Shown piece by piece: positions 1-11,419 of a stretch of DNA of 64,000 nt. Within the stretch, counting starts at the first letter, position 1. Every line of letters begins with the position of its first letter. The notes beneath the pieces are model-generated. The model did not search any database and was not told where the DNA came from. It saw only the letters and a list, made by a program, of their open reading frames with translations. The position numbers and the translations under genes are program-made. Origin of the DNA: Lutjanus erythropterus. Lineage: Eukaryota > Chordata > Actinopteri > Lutjaniformes > Lutjanidae. The stretch lies in the NCBI GenBank assembly GCA_020091685.1, contig CM034603.1:36035260-36099259 (forward strand), given 5' to 3'.

Positions 1-3000
1 GAAAACTTTAAACTAGTAAAGCAACCCACGAAGCCATTTTGAGTTAACTCAGGTAAAGGTTAGCATGTTGTGTCAACGTAACATTACTATTCAGATCTAC
101 TTCTGTACTTAAGTTAAGAAAAGTTAAATTATTATTTGATGAATTGGAAACTGAGTGTTCTCATAGACAAAGAAAACTACAACTAGTAATGTTGAGTTTG
201 ATAAACTTTAGATTTCAGCCTTTTCCACTAATATGGAACATAAACTGTTCTGAAAAAAAAAACAAAAAACTGGTGAAAACAAACAAAAAACCCCATAAAA
301 ACACCCACAAAAAATAGCAAGTTTTCCTTGAAAACCTGCAATTAAAGTGTGTGTGTCCTGATGACAATGGTTCCACTCAAACCTGGTGGAAACATGGGGA
401 AATGTTTCAAGGGTCTTGAATTGTTCAAGAGCCAGAGCTTATTTGATGGAAAAGGGCCTTATAGCTATCAGGAACCCTGCACTCCAAAACAAGACGAGCA
501 CTGACAGTGAATGACCACGAAGTATCATCAGTCCATCCAGTACATGTTGGGATATTTAATTTTAAACCAAAGTAATGAACCGAGTGACAAACCGACGTTG
601 CCTTTCTTAGAGTTCCTAGCAAAGTTGAAAACCCACCAACCCCTTAATCCTGAGACATCTGTTAAACTGAGCTTTAATTAGAGCGCAGAGGAACTTTGGC
701 AGATGAATGTGAAAACAGTCTTTCAGTCAAACTGCACAGTGAAGCTCAAACATCTAAGAAAAGAAGAAATGAACAAAACCCATTTTGAATGAAGTAGAAC
801 TAACAGTTTCTTTACAAAATGTATTTCCTGACCTTTGATTTGACTCTATCCTGATGTAAATACTTGTATTGCACTACTACTTCTTTTACTTTCATTTTTC
901 AGTTTTCAGTTTAGAGTTCATTACTGCAACAACACAACATGCATGCATGATGAATACCTTCAGTATCTGATGCCTTGGTTCTCAAACTGTGGTACGTGTA
1001 AATTCATAAAAGATCAGATTACAGAAATGTTTCAATATCCAGTCATGATTATGCACATAGCGTGTCATCCATCCGCTAGTTACAAGCTAAACTGTGATGG
1101 CAAAGATAAAAAGCAGAGGTAAAATAAAGAGAATGAAACTGAATGCTTCAAAAACATTGCAATTGTGGCTTCAAACGCGTAGAGTGCAGCTCAGGAGGAA
1201 CATTTCAACCAGACGTGTTGCAAATGAAACAGGCGAGCGAGAGGCTACTAAACCTGCTGGCACCAAACGGCACAAAACACGTGGTTTGTGGTGTAAGAAG
1301 TTTAAGAAACCCTGATCTAATGCAAGTTTCAAGTCACTTTTCAGTTTGTGCAAAAGTGCATATCATTTTAACAAGAACTGCAGAAAGCATGCAATTTGAA
1401 GTATTTTCATGGGATAAAGTCTGTTAAAAAATGCAAGTCCTTTTAAAATCAGATTCTTAAATCTAATTGTTTCCTCTGAATCAACACATCTTAAGAAGTT
1501 AAAGTGTTCTGCAGCATACAGAAGCATGTTGTGTGGCTAACAAGCTGCAAAATAAGCCTGATAAATGTAGTGACACATGAAATGTATTGTTTAAGCTTAA
1601 TGAAAAGCCTCTGAAGAGGAGGAAAATACTGTTTTGTCATTTTGCTCATGTTTGTTTGCTTGACAGGAAATGTTTTGTGCTCAGAACGCAGCTGTCGATG
1701 GCTTGCTGTGGTGACAAACTGTTATCTCAGACATTTTCTTTATCGGCAGTGACAACGCCCTTCTGTGGGTTTCCCGCATCAACTGTTTTCACTTTGAGAA
1801 TTATAACTTTTTCTTTCATTTTTTTACATCCTCCTCAGTTCCTGTAAGCAAAATCTTCTGCCGTTGAGCTACACGCTCACTTTGCGTCATAACTGTGAGT
1901 GGCGGGCTCAGGTGAAGCATGTGGCTTGTCAAACGCTTCTTTTTTGTTGTTGTTGTTTTTTTTACAGTACCCAATGAACTTAACCCTTCACCCACAAAGA
2001 GGCAATTGTAACCAGAGATGCCTAAACTAGAGGAAGTTGTGGTGAGCTGTCTGCACAACAGAGTTTTGTACATCTTAATTTAAGTCCCTCAAACGTTGTG
2101 TCACCAACGCAAACAGAACAAAATGTTCGTCTAACACCCAGTGGTCTCGTGGAGAAACCACACTGTGCCTACTTCCACTTTCCAAACACACAAAAAACAC
2201 ATCAGACAACAAACAAGTTATGGTTCTACGTACAAAAAAGGAGAACAACATGACTGGAGCATTTTTATGCATCAGGTCTATTTTAGTTCCTGCATGTTGA
2301 GTTTATCCTCATTTGTGCATCTGAACATGTCGTCTAAAAATTGTCTAAAAGCTCAGGAGCCCTGCGTCACTGTGCTCTTTTGAATTTGCATGATATTTAC
2401 ATAGACGATTACATGAGTTCGTGAAGTTCATCATGTCCTGATCAGAAGTGACAGGAAAAGAAAAAGAAAAAAAACAAAACATGAAACATCAAATACAATC
2501 TCATACTATCTAATACTAGGGGAGACTGGGGTCAATCGTAACCAGAGGCAATTGCACCCCACTCAGTTTCCTCTTGCTCTGCACATGCTCAGTAGGACTC
2601 TCTCTCTCTCTCTCTCTGCTGGTGGAGCAGGTGCAGGATCATTTCACCTCAGCAGAAGGTTTTGAGTATGAAAGTTGCTTTTTGCATGTGGAGTATTTTT
2701 CTTTTGCTGTCTAAAGTTTAGATGACTACAACTTTAAACTAACATCAGCTTCATCTCGAATATGGACAAACTTTTAGCATGGATGCAAGATAGGGGGCAG
2801 TTGTAACACTGTGTTGCAGCTGACCCAGTGAAAGCAGCTTGTTTGTCTGTGCACTTTTCTTTTAGAGATTAAACACACAAACACTAAATCACTCAGTTTA
2901 CACGTTAAATAACTTTAAACTCAATTCAAATAATTAAAATTACCAGTAGAATAGTTACCTAGACCGGATATCCAAAAGAGTTGGAACCATATACAGAAAA

Positions 3001-3044
3001 ACTTAAGTAACATTATTAGTTACTACAGCGGTAATGTGATTACT
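1..3044. other. Non-coding, AT-rich; no gene seen
   Basis: No RGS exon or other recognisable coding sequence on either strand. The segment includes a short TC repeat near 2598-2617 and two similar phrases with CAATTGTAACC/CAATCGTAACC (about 2005 and 2534) that may be ends of an old repeat. The small open frames here have no protein-like features. Confidence 0.5.
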
Positions 3045-3405
3045 TTTAATTCTAAGGCAACTGCCTTCACCAGATTTTTGAGTTTTTAATCAAATTCTTT
3101 AAAGTTTTGGAATAAATTGAGCAAAGTTTTGCAGACCTGTAATCTTTTGTTGAGATGATTGACTTTTCTTCTTTAGATAAATTTGAATCTTTGAGTTTTA
3201 GAAACACACCAAATTAATTATTTGCATTTCAAAAATTGTTCACATTGAGCTGTGCACATGATTTGTCTGTCACCTGTATTGAAATGATTTTTTTAAAATT
3301 TTGTTATCACTTGGTAAAACCTTCTCAAAACGTAAGAGTTTGATTTCAAAACTCAATATCTATTGTAATAAGTTGCCTTAAATTTTTTGTTTTTGTTTTT
3401 ACAGT
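3045..3405. mobile_element. MITE copy, family A (ACTGTAAAAA termini), partial
   Basis: Shares the internal phrases AAGGCAACTGCCTTCACTA/CA, GTTTTGTTGAGAT and TTCTTCTTTAGATAAA with the copies at 5677 and 6780, and ends in TTTTTACAGTG at 3405. The left terminus is not clear. It is followed directly by another repeat-like block. Confidence 0.65.
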
Positions 3406-3625
3406 GAAGCCGACATCTACGCTCTCTTCAAAGCCACCAGACTTGCCGGACCACCACATGTGCATGTGTGTGAGAGACTCTGGTGTTTTAACACCTTAGT
3501 TGAGGTGACTTGCCACAGGTGGAGACGGCGGTACACCAGCAACTTCTGTGTCTGGTGGGGTAAAATCACCGCTCTTGTCAAAGGACCCTGGAGCGATAGA
3601 ACGGCTTCAGCTCCCGGTTGTTGAA
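3406..3625. repeat. GC-richer repeat-like block
   Basis: Starts right at the end of the preceding MITE. It holds phrases such as GCTCTCTTCAAAGCCACCAG and GGGGTAAAATCACCGCTCTT that resemble a dispersed teleost repeat I know in outline. One frame is open for 73 codons but has no start or recognisable domain, so I read it as repeat, not exon. Confidence 0.4.
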
Positions 3626-5029
3626 TCGGCTCAAACTGATAAGTGATTACTGAGAAATTTTCTCAATAAATTACTGAGCACAAGTTCACCCAATTCAAAG
3701 CCAATACAAGATACTTAAGTGACAACGTTGTGAATTTGGATTCAAACTAATTTGTGAAACTTTTAAGGTTGCTGTTATGTACATGAGGCCCTGGATTACA
3801 TGGTTAGAAGGATATTACTGATTCTGTCTCCAGGTTGAGGTAAATTCATGATGATTCAAACTTTTCTATATGTTCACTGAGCCTCTGGTATTAATCTGAT
3901 GAACTCTGACGGATGCTTAAAACATTTAACACCATTTAGTGACTTTTAATTGACTAATTAATCAAGTGCTCGTGGTTTGCAGTGTTTTCTATTATTGCAA
4001 AAACAAACAACCATGATTTATCTTAAAGTGCATCAGAAATAGGCCTCAGGAGAGTTTTAACTGTCAAATAATGCATGCTGGGAAGTCTGCTGATCATGTT
4101 TCTTTAGAAACTTAATTTAATGAATTGATTGAACTGTACATTCATTCAACTGATCAGTTCAAGTCAAAAGACTCTGTCAGAAGAACTCGTGTTTATAAGT
4201 TCTGAAATCTTAAGTTTAATTAACTTCAACAAATAAACTTGCATATTTATGTTATAAGTTAATGAGAAAAGATTAGTTGATTCCACTAAAGTTCTGTGGG
4301 ATTTTTAAGTGTACCCTAGTCTTTCTTTAGAGGGAGTACATGAAGTACAATATACATATTTAGAGATGTTTTTCCATCACATCAGATTCAAAGTTGTGAT
4401 TTGAATCCTCTCAGATACTTTTTTATGATGAATGAACTCGCCTGGCAACATGAAACCAACTGCATGCCACCGAAAGTGCACTACCGCCCACCCCACCCCT
4501 CGCCTCCCCGCCCCGCCACCCCACGTCTGGCATCTCAGGCAAATTTAACTCCAGACAGAGTCGACGAATTCACTTCCTCTTCACATTATATTTAATGTTC
4601 CAGCTTCTTCTAAGTGCAGCTGAGGTGTTGCAGAAACACACGCAGGGCCTGAGGAAGTGTGCAGTTTTTTCCCCCCTCCTTTGTTTAGTAGTTTCTTCTT
4701 GTTTTTTTTTTCTGGATGATGTTGCTTGAAGGCCTCTGTTGCCCTCTGGTGTACCTCCTGACCAATGACCATCCTGCAGCCTCCTCTGACAACATCCAAG
4801 GTGATTTGCATCACATTCAAAAAGACCACACCCGAATGTCATTCAGCTGAGTATATTTAGTTTTTGTTTTGATGAAGAGAAACTACACAAAAACAAGACA
4901 GATGTTTTAACAATACACTCACATTTTTATTTGCATGTGAAAGTTTGAATTTCTTGGCGCAATCAGATATATATTTGCATAATCAATTAGATAAAGTGTC
5001 GATAATACTTTACAATGAAGAAATTCTTT
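3626..5029. other. Non-coding; no gene seen
   Basis: AT-rich sequence with a C-rich patch at 4480-4525. No splice-bordered coding segment recognised. The 3' part may belong to the rgs21-like 3' UTR if a distal poly(A) site is used. Confidence 0.4.
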
Positions 5030-5035
5030 TTTATT
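5030..5035 (-). terminator. Possible polyadenylation signal of the rgs21-like gene
   Basis: AATAAA on the minus strand about 340 bases past the stop codon, the first one downstream in an AT-rich tract. Position is plausible for a 3' UTR end. No transcript evidence; another candidate lies near 4928. Confidence 0.35.
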
Positions 5036-5374
5036 ATTAACTTCATGGGGTGAAAAAGAGAGAAGAGATAATCATAGAAGAATATGTGCACAATCTCTTT
5101 AAAGACTTTTTTAGACTTAACATAATTAAAGAGATAAAGTATAATACAAGCCACAAATTCTCTTGAGCTGTAACTGCCTACTGAATCACACAGGTTGAGA
5201 AAAGCTATTTCTGCTACGCTTAAGGATCTGGATTGTAATGGCATGAACCCGTTATCCACACTGAAATGAAGGAGTGCTACAGCAGATCAGAGCTGGAGAG
5301 AAGATTTCGCGAGCCCCCCTCAACACCCCCCCCTCGCCCCTCAGCCGCCTGAGAGGCTGTCAGTTTTGAAACAG

Positions 5375-5551
5375 TCACCTTGAATCGGTTCTCCTCAGGA
5401 GTCCCTGATAGATGTCAGATTTTAGGAACCGCGGGTAGCAATCCCTGGCCATCAGACTGTAGATGAGCTTCTGCGCCGTATCAAACGAAGTCAGGGTCGG
5501 CTGGGAGATGTTCTTTGTTATGTTTTCTCTGGTACCGCAATCTATGTTGAT
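5375..5551 (-). CDS. rgs21: rgs21-like terminal coding exon
   Basis: 177 bases in phase 0, acceptor GATTCCAG, ending in TGA. Encodes INIDCGTRENITKNI, then FDTAQKLIYSLM, then DCYPRFLKSDIY and a short basic tail. INID at the exon start and the YPRF segment are RGS hallmarks. Confidence 0.95.
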   Translation of the reverse strand: MNIDCGTRENITKNISQPTLTSFDTAQKLIYSLMARDCYPRFLKSDIYQGLLRRTDSR

Positions 5552-7732
5552 CTGGAATCAAACAACAACGCCCAGGGGCATCTTACGGCAACTCTTTTCA
5601 TTATTATTCACTTTAATATTCAATGAGGGGGAACTGCAGTTAAAGCTCTGCTGTTTCACCTCTATAAAAATACATGCACTGTAAAAAAAAAAAAAGTTGA
5701 GAAAACTCATAATTTTAAGGCAACTGCCTTCACTATATAATTATAATTTCCCTTTCTTCTTCAGATAAACTAGAATATTTGACTTTAAGAAACCCCGCAA
5801 AAACTGTGCTCCAAAAATCGAACCTGATTTGCTTGAAAATTAAATGGTTGCATTTGAAAATATTAACTTATTAACCATTATTCACTTTCACATCAATGAG
5901 TTGTAGGCAACAGTTTTTGAAATGCAGTTTTTGGGGTGTTTCTAAAACTCAAACATTCAAGTTAATCTAAAGAAGAAAACTAAACCATCTCAACAAAACT
6001 TTACTAGTTACTAGAGCTCAAAACTAAAAAAAAATCTATTAAGCTAAGTTGCCTTGCAATGTTGCATTTTCTCAACTTTTTCTTTCTTTTCACAGTGCAA
6101 GAATACACAGCTTTATAGCCACTTTATCTGTACAGGATTACTAAATTCAGATTGTAATAAATGACTGTCTTGGTTCATATGTGTTTTCTCAGCTTGCAGT
6201 CATTTACCTGTTTGGGTGCCTCTGTTTGGACAAACTCTGAGTAGATCCTGTTGGCGGAGGAGATCATCTCTGGGACTGTCTTGATTTTTTTGTACTCCTC
6301 ACAGGCGAGCCAAAACAGTATGTTCTCCTCACTGTACTCGGACTTCAGGAACTCCCGGAAAGCGATCTGTCCGGCTGGAAGTCAGAGAGGACAGCAAGCA
6401 GTTAGAAAATGTATATACACTCAAATATAACCCTAATATTTTATAAAACTGTATGCATTTATTTGTTCTATATTTATACATCTTATTACAAATTTTATTA
6501 TTTTAGATTTTATTTCATAAATGCACATGTTGTAGTCTCACTCAAGGCGCGTCCAAACTTTTCCATAAAGGGCCGGGTGGCTGCAGATTTTTATTCTGAC
6601 CAAGCCGGAGCCCACCAGACTCGACTCATCTAATCAGCTGATTTCAGTCTTCAAACAGCTGATTGATTGAATCAGGTGAGCTCCGGTTTGGTAGGAATGA
6701 AAACCTGCAGCCACCCGGCCCTTTATGGAAAAGTTTGGACATGCCTGTCTTACTGTATAGTCTTATTTTTATTCTGCTTCACTGTAAAAAAAAAAGTTGA
6801 GAAAACATTACATTACATTTTTAAATAAAGTTATAGTAAAGGTTTTGTAAAGTTTTTGTAAGTTTTGTGAAGTTTTGCTGACCTATAATATTTTGTTGCA
6901 AGAATTTACTTTTTTTCCTTTAGATAAACTTGAGTTCTGGACACCAAAAACAAATATTTATAAAAATTGTTCACAGTGATCTGTGGGACTTATTTGTGTA
7001 AAATGTTTTGAGTTTTCAAATACTCAAAGATTTAAATTAACTAAAGAAGAAAACTACATTATCTCAACAAAACATTATTAGTTGGTAAAACTTTTTCAAA
7101 ACTTTGACCAAAAGTTTGAGTTGATCTCTAAAAATTATATCTAAAATCTAAGAAAGTTGCCTTACAAATTTTGAGTTTTCTCGTTTTTACAGTCTTCTTC
7201 TGTCTCCTGTCATTTAACTAATCGTTATTTTTGCCACCAAAGTTTTCCACAAGGTTGCACTTGTATAAACGGCGTGACAATAATCATCTCTAGTGTTGAA
7301 TGTTTGCACAATGAGAGGAGAGTCTCACCTTTACAACTGAGGACTTTGTCCACAGACTCACTCCAAGTCTCAACATCCTCCAGTGGATCCTTGGGGAAGC
7401 AACACAATCTACCCTTGAAAAGAGCATCGAGATCTATCACTAGCCCAGTTATCTGTGAACTCCACCTGCAAACCACACTGGCAGGCCAGATTATCAACCG
7501 GTCATAGTATGTGATATGTTTTAAGATGATTCACTTTGATGAATTATAAGGCACCTGACAGCAACCTCCCATCACTACAAACCCCTTCAGACACAAAGGC
7601 ACAACACAAGGTGAGACTTACAGTGAGTGAAAACCTCCTCGGTATTTTCCACATGGCTGCTGTAAAGCTGTTGCCTGCTGAAAATGGTAAAGGCCCAATA
7701 ATCAAATATGCAGTAACTCACTTTATCGCCAT
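5375..7732 (-). CDS. rgs21: R4-type RGS protein, rgs21-like (4 coding exons, complete)
   Basis: Spliced model: 7732-7722, 7408-7329, 6374-6208, 5551-5375, giving 435 coding bases (144 residues plus TGA). All introns are GT-AG and the phases join without a frame break. The protein starts MAIKLCCF, which parallels the MPVKCCF start I know from human RGS21 (152 aa), and this decided the start codon; the ATG has G at -3 and +4. The RGS domain covers about residues 18-136: W18-S-E, then S45-E-E-N with FWLACE, then INID opening the last exon, and a YPRF segment near residue 125. RGS proteins speed GTP hydrolysis on Gi/Gq alpha subunits at the inner plasma membrane. The tandem cysteines near the N-terminus could be acylated (inference). 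Odd point: the residue before YPRF is Cys, where Ser is usual. The C-terminal tail is shorter than in human. It lies 10.6 kb downstream of rgs18 in the same orientation, as in mammals. RGS family is certain; the rgs21 name is likely but rests on the N-terminus and synteny. Confidence 0.86.
5677..6097. mobile_element. MITE copy, family A, in rgs21-like intron 3
   Basis: Termini CACTGTAAAAAA...AAAGTTGAG and the inverse ...TTTCTCAACTTT...CACAGTG form an inverted repeat. Internal phrases are shared with the copies at 3045 and 6780. It fills about two thirds of the 656-base intron between 5552 and 6207. Confidence 0.8.
6208..6374 (-). CDS. rgs21: rgs21-like coding exon 3 (RGS core)
   Basis: 167 bases, acceptor TTCCAG, donor GTAAAT. 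Encodes GQIAFREFLKSEYSEEN, FWLACEEYKKI and onward to EAPKQ, the central helices that contact G-alpha switch regions. Length and phase are identical to rgs18 coding exon 4, as expected for R4 paralogues. Confidence 0.95.
6551..6740. mobile_element. Hairpin MITE with 36-bp perfect terminal inverted repeats
   Basis: The left arm 6551-6586 (starting GTCCAAACTTTTCC) and right arm 6705-6740 (ending GGAAAAGTTTGGAC) are exact reverse complements. A second shorter inverted pair around CAGCTGATT lies inside. Short size with no coding capacity is typical of a non-autonomous DNA transposon. It lies in rgs21-like intron 2. Confidence 0.85.
6780..7193. mobile_element. MITE copy, family A, in rgs21-like intron 2
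   Basis: Begins CACTGTAAAAAAAAAAGTTG and ends GTTTTCTCGTTTTTACAGT; inner sequence matches the other family A copies (GTTTTGTTGC..., TTTAGATAAACTTGA, ATCTCAACAAAAC). Together with the hairpin at 6551 it makes up most of the 954-base intron. Confidence 0.8.
7329..7408 (-). CDS. rgs21: rgs21-like coding exon 2
   Basis: Eighty bases with the acceptor at ...GGGTAG and donor GTGAGA. They encode LCCFPKDPLEDVETW and the following residues to VLSCK, the start of the RGS fold with its conserved W-S-E. The exon ends one base into a codon, matching the two-base start of the next exon. An AAG acceptor at 7414 would also keep an open frame but suits the start exon less well. Confidence 0.85.
7722..7732 (-). 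CDS. rgs21: rgs21-like coding exon 1 (start exon)
   Basis: Eleven coding bases encode Met-Ala-Ile and the first two bases of a Lys codon, followed by a strong donor GTGAGT. Joining to the acceptor ending at 7409 completes the Lys codon and gives MAIKLCCF. The frame stays open upstream to about 7978 but with no ATG that fits the family length. Confidence 0.75.
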
Positions 7733-8069
7733 CTCCTCGTCCTCTACGAAGGGAGACAGAGATAAGATCCTGCCAGACTGAAGATGGGGTTGTGATTGTT
7801 TGGAAATAAGGGAGTCAAGTGACTGAACAAATCTAAATGACCCCCACCCAACATGAATGGAATATATGGAAATCTGTATGCAAAGTGTTGTTGTTGGGAG
7901 AGACAGGGCGTCCTTCCTCGAGGAGACAAGACCTGAGCTGTGATTTAACCTGAACGCACCTGTCGTCCAGAATAACAATCGACATTAACATGAACGTGAC
8001 AACATAAAGGTGACAGATAGTAAAACAGACAGACTGAATAAAGAAATTAAGATTATTTAAACATGTTAG

Positions 8070-8742
8070 ATCAGTCTTTCCCAAACACTGGGTTGTGGCC
8101 CACAGGTGGGTCACAGGAGATTTTATTTGGGTCCAATTCTGCAAAATGTAAGATTTACACCTTTTATAAACCAATGAAAATGTTTATATTGTTTTGCTGA
8201 TGAGAGGAAAATACAAGAGCCTGTTAATTTTACTAAATGCATTTATTTTGTCTCGTTCATGAAGCAGGCTAAAATGTTCTACACTGTAAAACAAAAAAGT
8301 TAAAAAAAAATTCAAGGCAACTTACTTAAATGTATTTTTGAGTTTTAAGCCCAACTCAAACTCTAAAATTTAAAAAGAAAAAAGTACTAAACAAAAGTAC
8401 AACTACTAATGTTTTGTTGAGATAATTTACTTTCCTTCTTAGAGCTTTATTTAAAAAAAATTGTATTTCAAAATTTTGAGTGATCTCAACTTTTTTGTGT
8501 TTGTTTTCTTGATGAGAGGAAATAAAAAAGATCAAGCTGAGCCTGTTTAATCAGCCTAAATGCTTTAAAAAAATGTGTATATGTATTTGTTAAAGATAAG
8601 ATATGATAATTTGGAAATAAATAATTTGGAATATTCATTAATGCACAAATTAACTCTCCCAAGATTTATTAATGAGGCGCCATGATAATTTGTCATTTTT
8701 AAAATCTGGGTCCCCAGAAAAAAAATCTGGGAAGCACTGGTT
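8070..8742. mobile_element. hAT-like MITE, interrupted by a nested family A MITE
   Basis: Left end AGTCTTTCCCAAACACTGGG and right end TCTGGGAAGCACTGGTTT are imperfect inverted repeats of the CAGTGNTTCCCA type. A phrase TGGGTC...AGGAGATTTTA on the left mirrors TAAAATCTGGGTCC on the right. A family A element (8282 to about 8500) sits inside, so it inserted later. Confidence 0.65.
8282..8500. mobile_element. Short family A MITE nested in the hAT-like MITE
   Basis: Starts CACTGTAAAACAAAAAAGTT and ends near GATCTCAACTTTTTTG; contains GGCAACTTACTT and GTTTTGTTGAGATAATTTAC. Shorter than the copies at 5677 and 6780, so internally deleted. Confidence 0.6.
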
Positions 8743-10811
8743 TAGATTATTGGTAACACACACTGTAAACTGATCAGCTGTTAATAACAAAAAAAAAAAA
8801 AGTCTATCGATGTAAAGTTCAGCCCAGTACTCTTAAAATACACACTCTGGACGGCTGGATATTCTATGATTTATTGCACCAAATATATTACACATTTCTC
8901 ACTTCAGTCAAATTAAAACTTAAATTTCTATTTCTTATTTCAGAAGACGTCAGAACTTATAAACATGAGATTGTCTAAGCTGAAGTCTATAAACTTGAGC
9001 TGAATCAGAAACAGGATGAATATATTTGCTGAGTTCCCAGCATGCACCGATTGAGACTTAAAACTTTTCTGAGACTCTTCTTTTCTATAGTTTGAGGAAA
9101 ACATATATGATGAAAACCTGCTGCATGCCTCAGGAAGTGTAATAAGTTAATTTTTAGTTATTACTCTTTAAAAAAGTAATATTACTTTACTTATTACTAG
9201 CTAGCAAAAGTAATTAAATATGTTACTTGTTACTTTCATATCATCCACAGTGGAACAGCTGATCGGGTGAACTGTTAACACACACAGAGTTTTTGTTGTT
9301 GGCTGTCCAGATGTGGGCACAAACGTTTACCACTTAAGAGGCCTTCACCTGATAAGAAATTTATCCTGGACTCACTGTGAGGCAGGAAGCAGAGAGGCAA
9401 AGCACAGCGCTACAAACGCTACGTCCTGTCTGCCTGGTGTACAAACAGCTGACCTGCACTCAGCTCTGGATTAGTTCATAAACTATGAGTCACAAATTTA
9501 TCGCCCAACCTGACTGTTCACATTTCGCCAGGCATGACTTTTATTAGCAAGATCATTGTCTGTTTTTAATGTTGTGTCTGGAAGGGAACCCTTGATTTGC
9601 AAAACTCTCGCCAGATTTGAGTTTGCTGTTCCTTCATTGTGACGCTGCACAAACGTTAATATGATAAGTCTTGCGAGATCTTTTGCGGGTCTGGGGTTCC
9701 CGTCAAGACTCGACTCCCCTTCTGCTTGTGTCACTTCCACACATCTGCGGTCTCTTCTGCCTGCGGCGTCACATGTTATCTCACTGGTTACGCTTTGAAA
9801 GATCAGCGGCAAATGAGATGGTCAGCGGCACATTCAAGCGGTGCAGCACGCCAAGGATAGTGGTTCTGCTTAGTCAGGCGCCACCGCTGTCTCCATAGGA
9901 AAACAATGGAACAGTCAGTGTGAAGCGTTTTTACCGCTGATCACATGTCGGAGCCTTTAGTGATGCGCAGACTTTAGTTACAACCGCAGACACTGCAGTT
10001 AATTAAAATTAACATTCTGATTAATTGCAGATGGTGGAAAAGACGTGTCTCTCCCCAGAGAGAGAGAGAAAGAAGCTGTGTGCGCTTTTACGCACGAGGA
10101 GACAGCAGCGTAACTTGATTGACTGAGTTTGTGTCCTCTGGAAAGTTTCCTCTGTCCTGTTAAGTTCATAACTACAGCTCTTAGTTTTGCTGCTTGAATG
10201 TCGCTCATATTTTCTGCAATGACATTAAGAGACAAAACTGAAAGCAGCCTCTCTAATCATTAGTAAGTCATTAAAGAAAACAAGTACAACACATAATAAA
10301 GACATGAAAGCTCGTTCTACTCGACATCATTTAAAAAGTAAGATAGCCTATAAGTAGTGTACAGTAGGTGTGGGTACACTACTTGTTATTTGTAATGTAT
10401 TACTGAGTAATGTGTTACTGCCAACATTTGCATTTAATAAATGTATTTGCAGCAGTTTCACATATTGTCTTTGTGGTGATGATGGAACAAAGTAGCTCCA
10501 GCTGCAGCTGTGAGCTCTTTGTCTAAAATGAGGAACTGACTTGACAAACTGAGACATTGTCAAAGAAATCAAATTTGTTTGTAATGTTTGTCAGTGTGTT
10601 GTTAGTTCAACTTAGTATCTTAAGCTTATTGAACATGTTTTCTTAAGTACAGCTAAATTAATACTAATATATTTTTCTTTTTGACTAGAAATGTTTATTT
10701 GATTTGAATTGTTACAAAATTACCTCAACTTTTGCAGGTTAGCTTAATTGATGGTGACACGTGAATGCAGGTGTGTACAAGTGTTGTGTCTGTTCGACTA
10801 GTCTGGAGTGG
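8743..10811. other. Intergenic; no gene seen
   Basis: A TAC/TAA-rich patch at 9135-9235 (GTTACTTGTTACTTT) resembles part of a common teleost repeat. The rest looks like single-copy sequence with no coding features I can support. Confidence 0.4.
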
Positions 10812-10905
10812 TACCTCCCCTGTCAGCCGGGATTGGCTCCACCCCCCAACCCCAGTGACCCTGCAGAGGCTAAGCGGTTATAGATAATGGATGGATGGAT
10901 AAAAC
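10812..10905 (+). mobile_element. LINE-type 3' tail
   Basis: GGGATTGGCTCCACCC, GTGACCCTGCAGAGGC, TAAGCGGTTATAGATAATGG and ATGGATGGAT follow in the order typical of the 3' tail of a widespread teleost non-LTR retrotransposon. 5'-truncated, no coding part. Confidence 0.7.
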
Positions 10906-11209
10906 AACGAGCAATGGTCAGGAAGCTCCGGGAGAGATCCTGACCATAAACAAATAGCCGTAAACAAATTCACTATTAAGGAAAGAGGCTCGTCATCCAG
11001 ACCATTTGCATATCTGCAGTGTTCCTTATTCATCAAGGTGACAAAAAGAATAAACACACACCGACTCATTAATGTGCCTCATACCACACCTACACTTCAT
11101 GTAGGTGATCACTGAAAGGTTGTGATTGGAATTTTTGCACGTTCACAGATTCTGTCATCCTGTGGTGCAAACAGGAGAGCTGACATTTTATTCTTGGTGT
11201 GTATGTTCT

Positions 11210-11210
<1 letters not shown>

Positions 11211-11259
<49 letters not shown>
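11211..11259 (+). repeat. (GT)n microsatellite
   Basis: Uninterrupted GT dinucleotide run of about 24 units. Confidence 0.98.
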
Positions 11260-11260
<1 letters not shown>

Positions 11261-11419
11261 TGCTGCATGTTGTTGTTCTTTGATTGTACGTCTGTGCTGC
11301 TTGTGTTCTCTTGTCTCCAAAGGGAGACTTTTAAGGCTGATCTAATCTAATCGTACGGGAAATCTGGGGGATTTCGAGGAGAACGAGAGAAATTAGGCAG
11401 GGAGAAGAAATTAACAGAG

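Noticed and set aside
3406-3625. 73-codon open frame after a MITE
   Set aside because: No start, no domain; its words resemble a dispersed fish repeat.
1-5000. Search for a third RGS gene downstream of the rgs21-like gene
   Set aside because: No SEEN/FWLACE or YPRF-type exon on either strand in this part.
7622-7654. Alternative start exon for the rgs21-like gene (ATG at 7654, MWKIPRRFSLT, donor GTAAGT)
   Set aside because: Its donor is good and it joins in frame to an acceptor at 7414, but the resulting N-terminus does not match RGS21. The 7732 exon gives MAIKLCCF, which does.
7833-8174. 113-codon minus-strand ORF upstream of the rgs21-like gene
   Set aside because: Overlaps a hAT-like MITE end (8070 onward) and shows no conserved motif.
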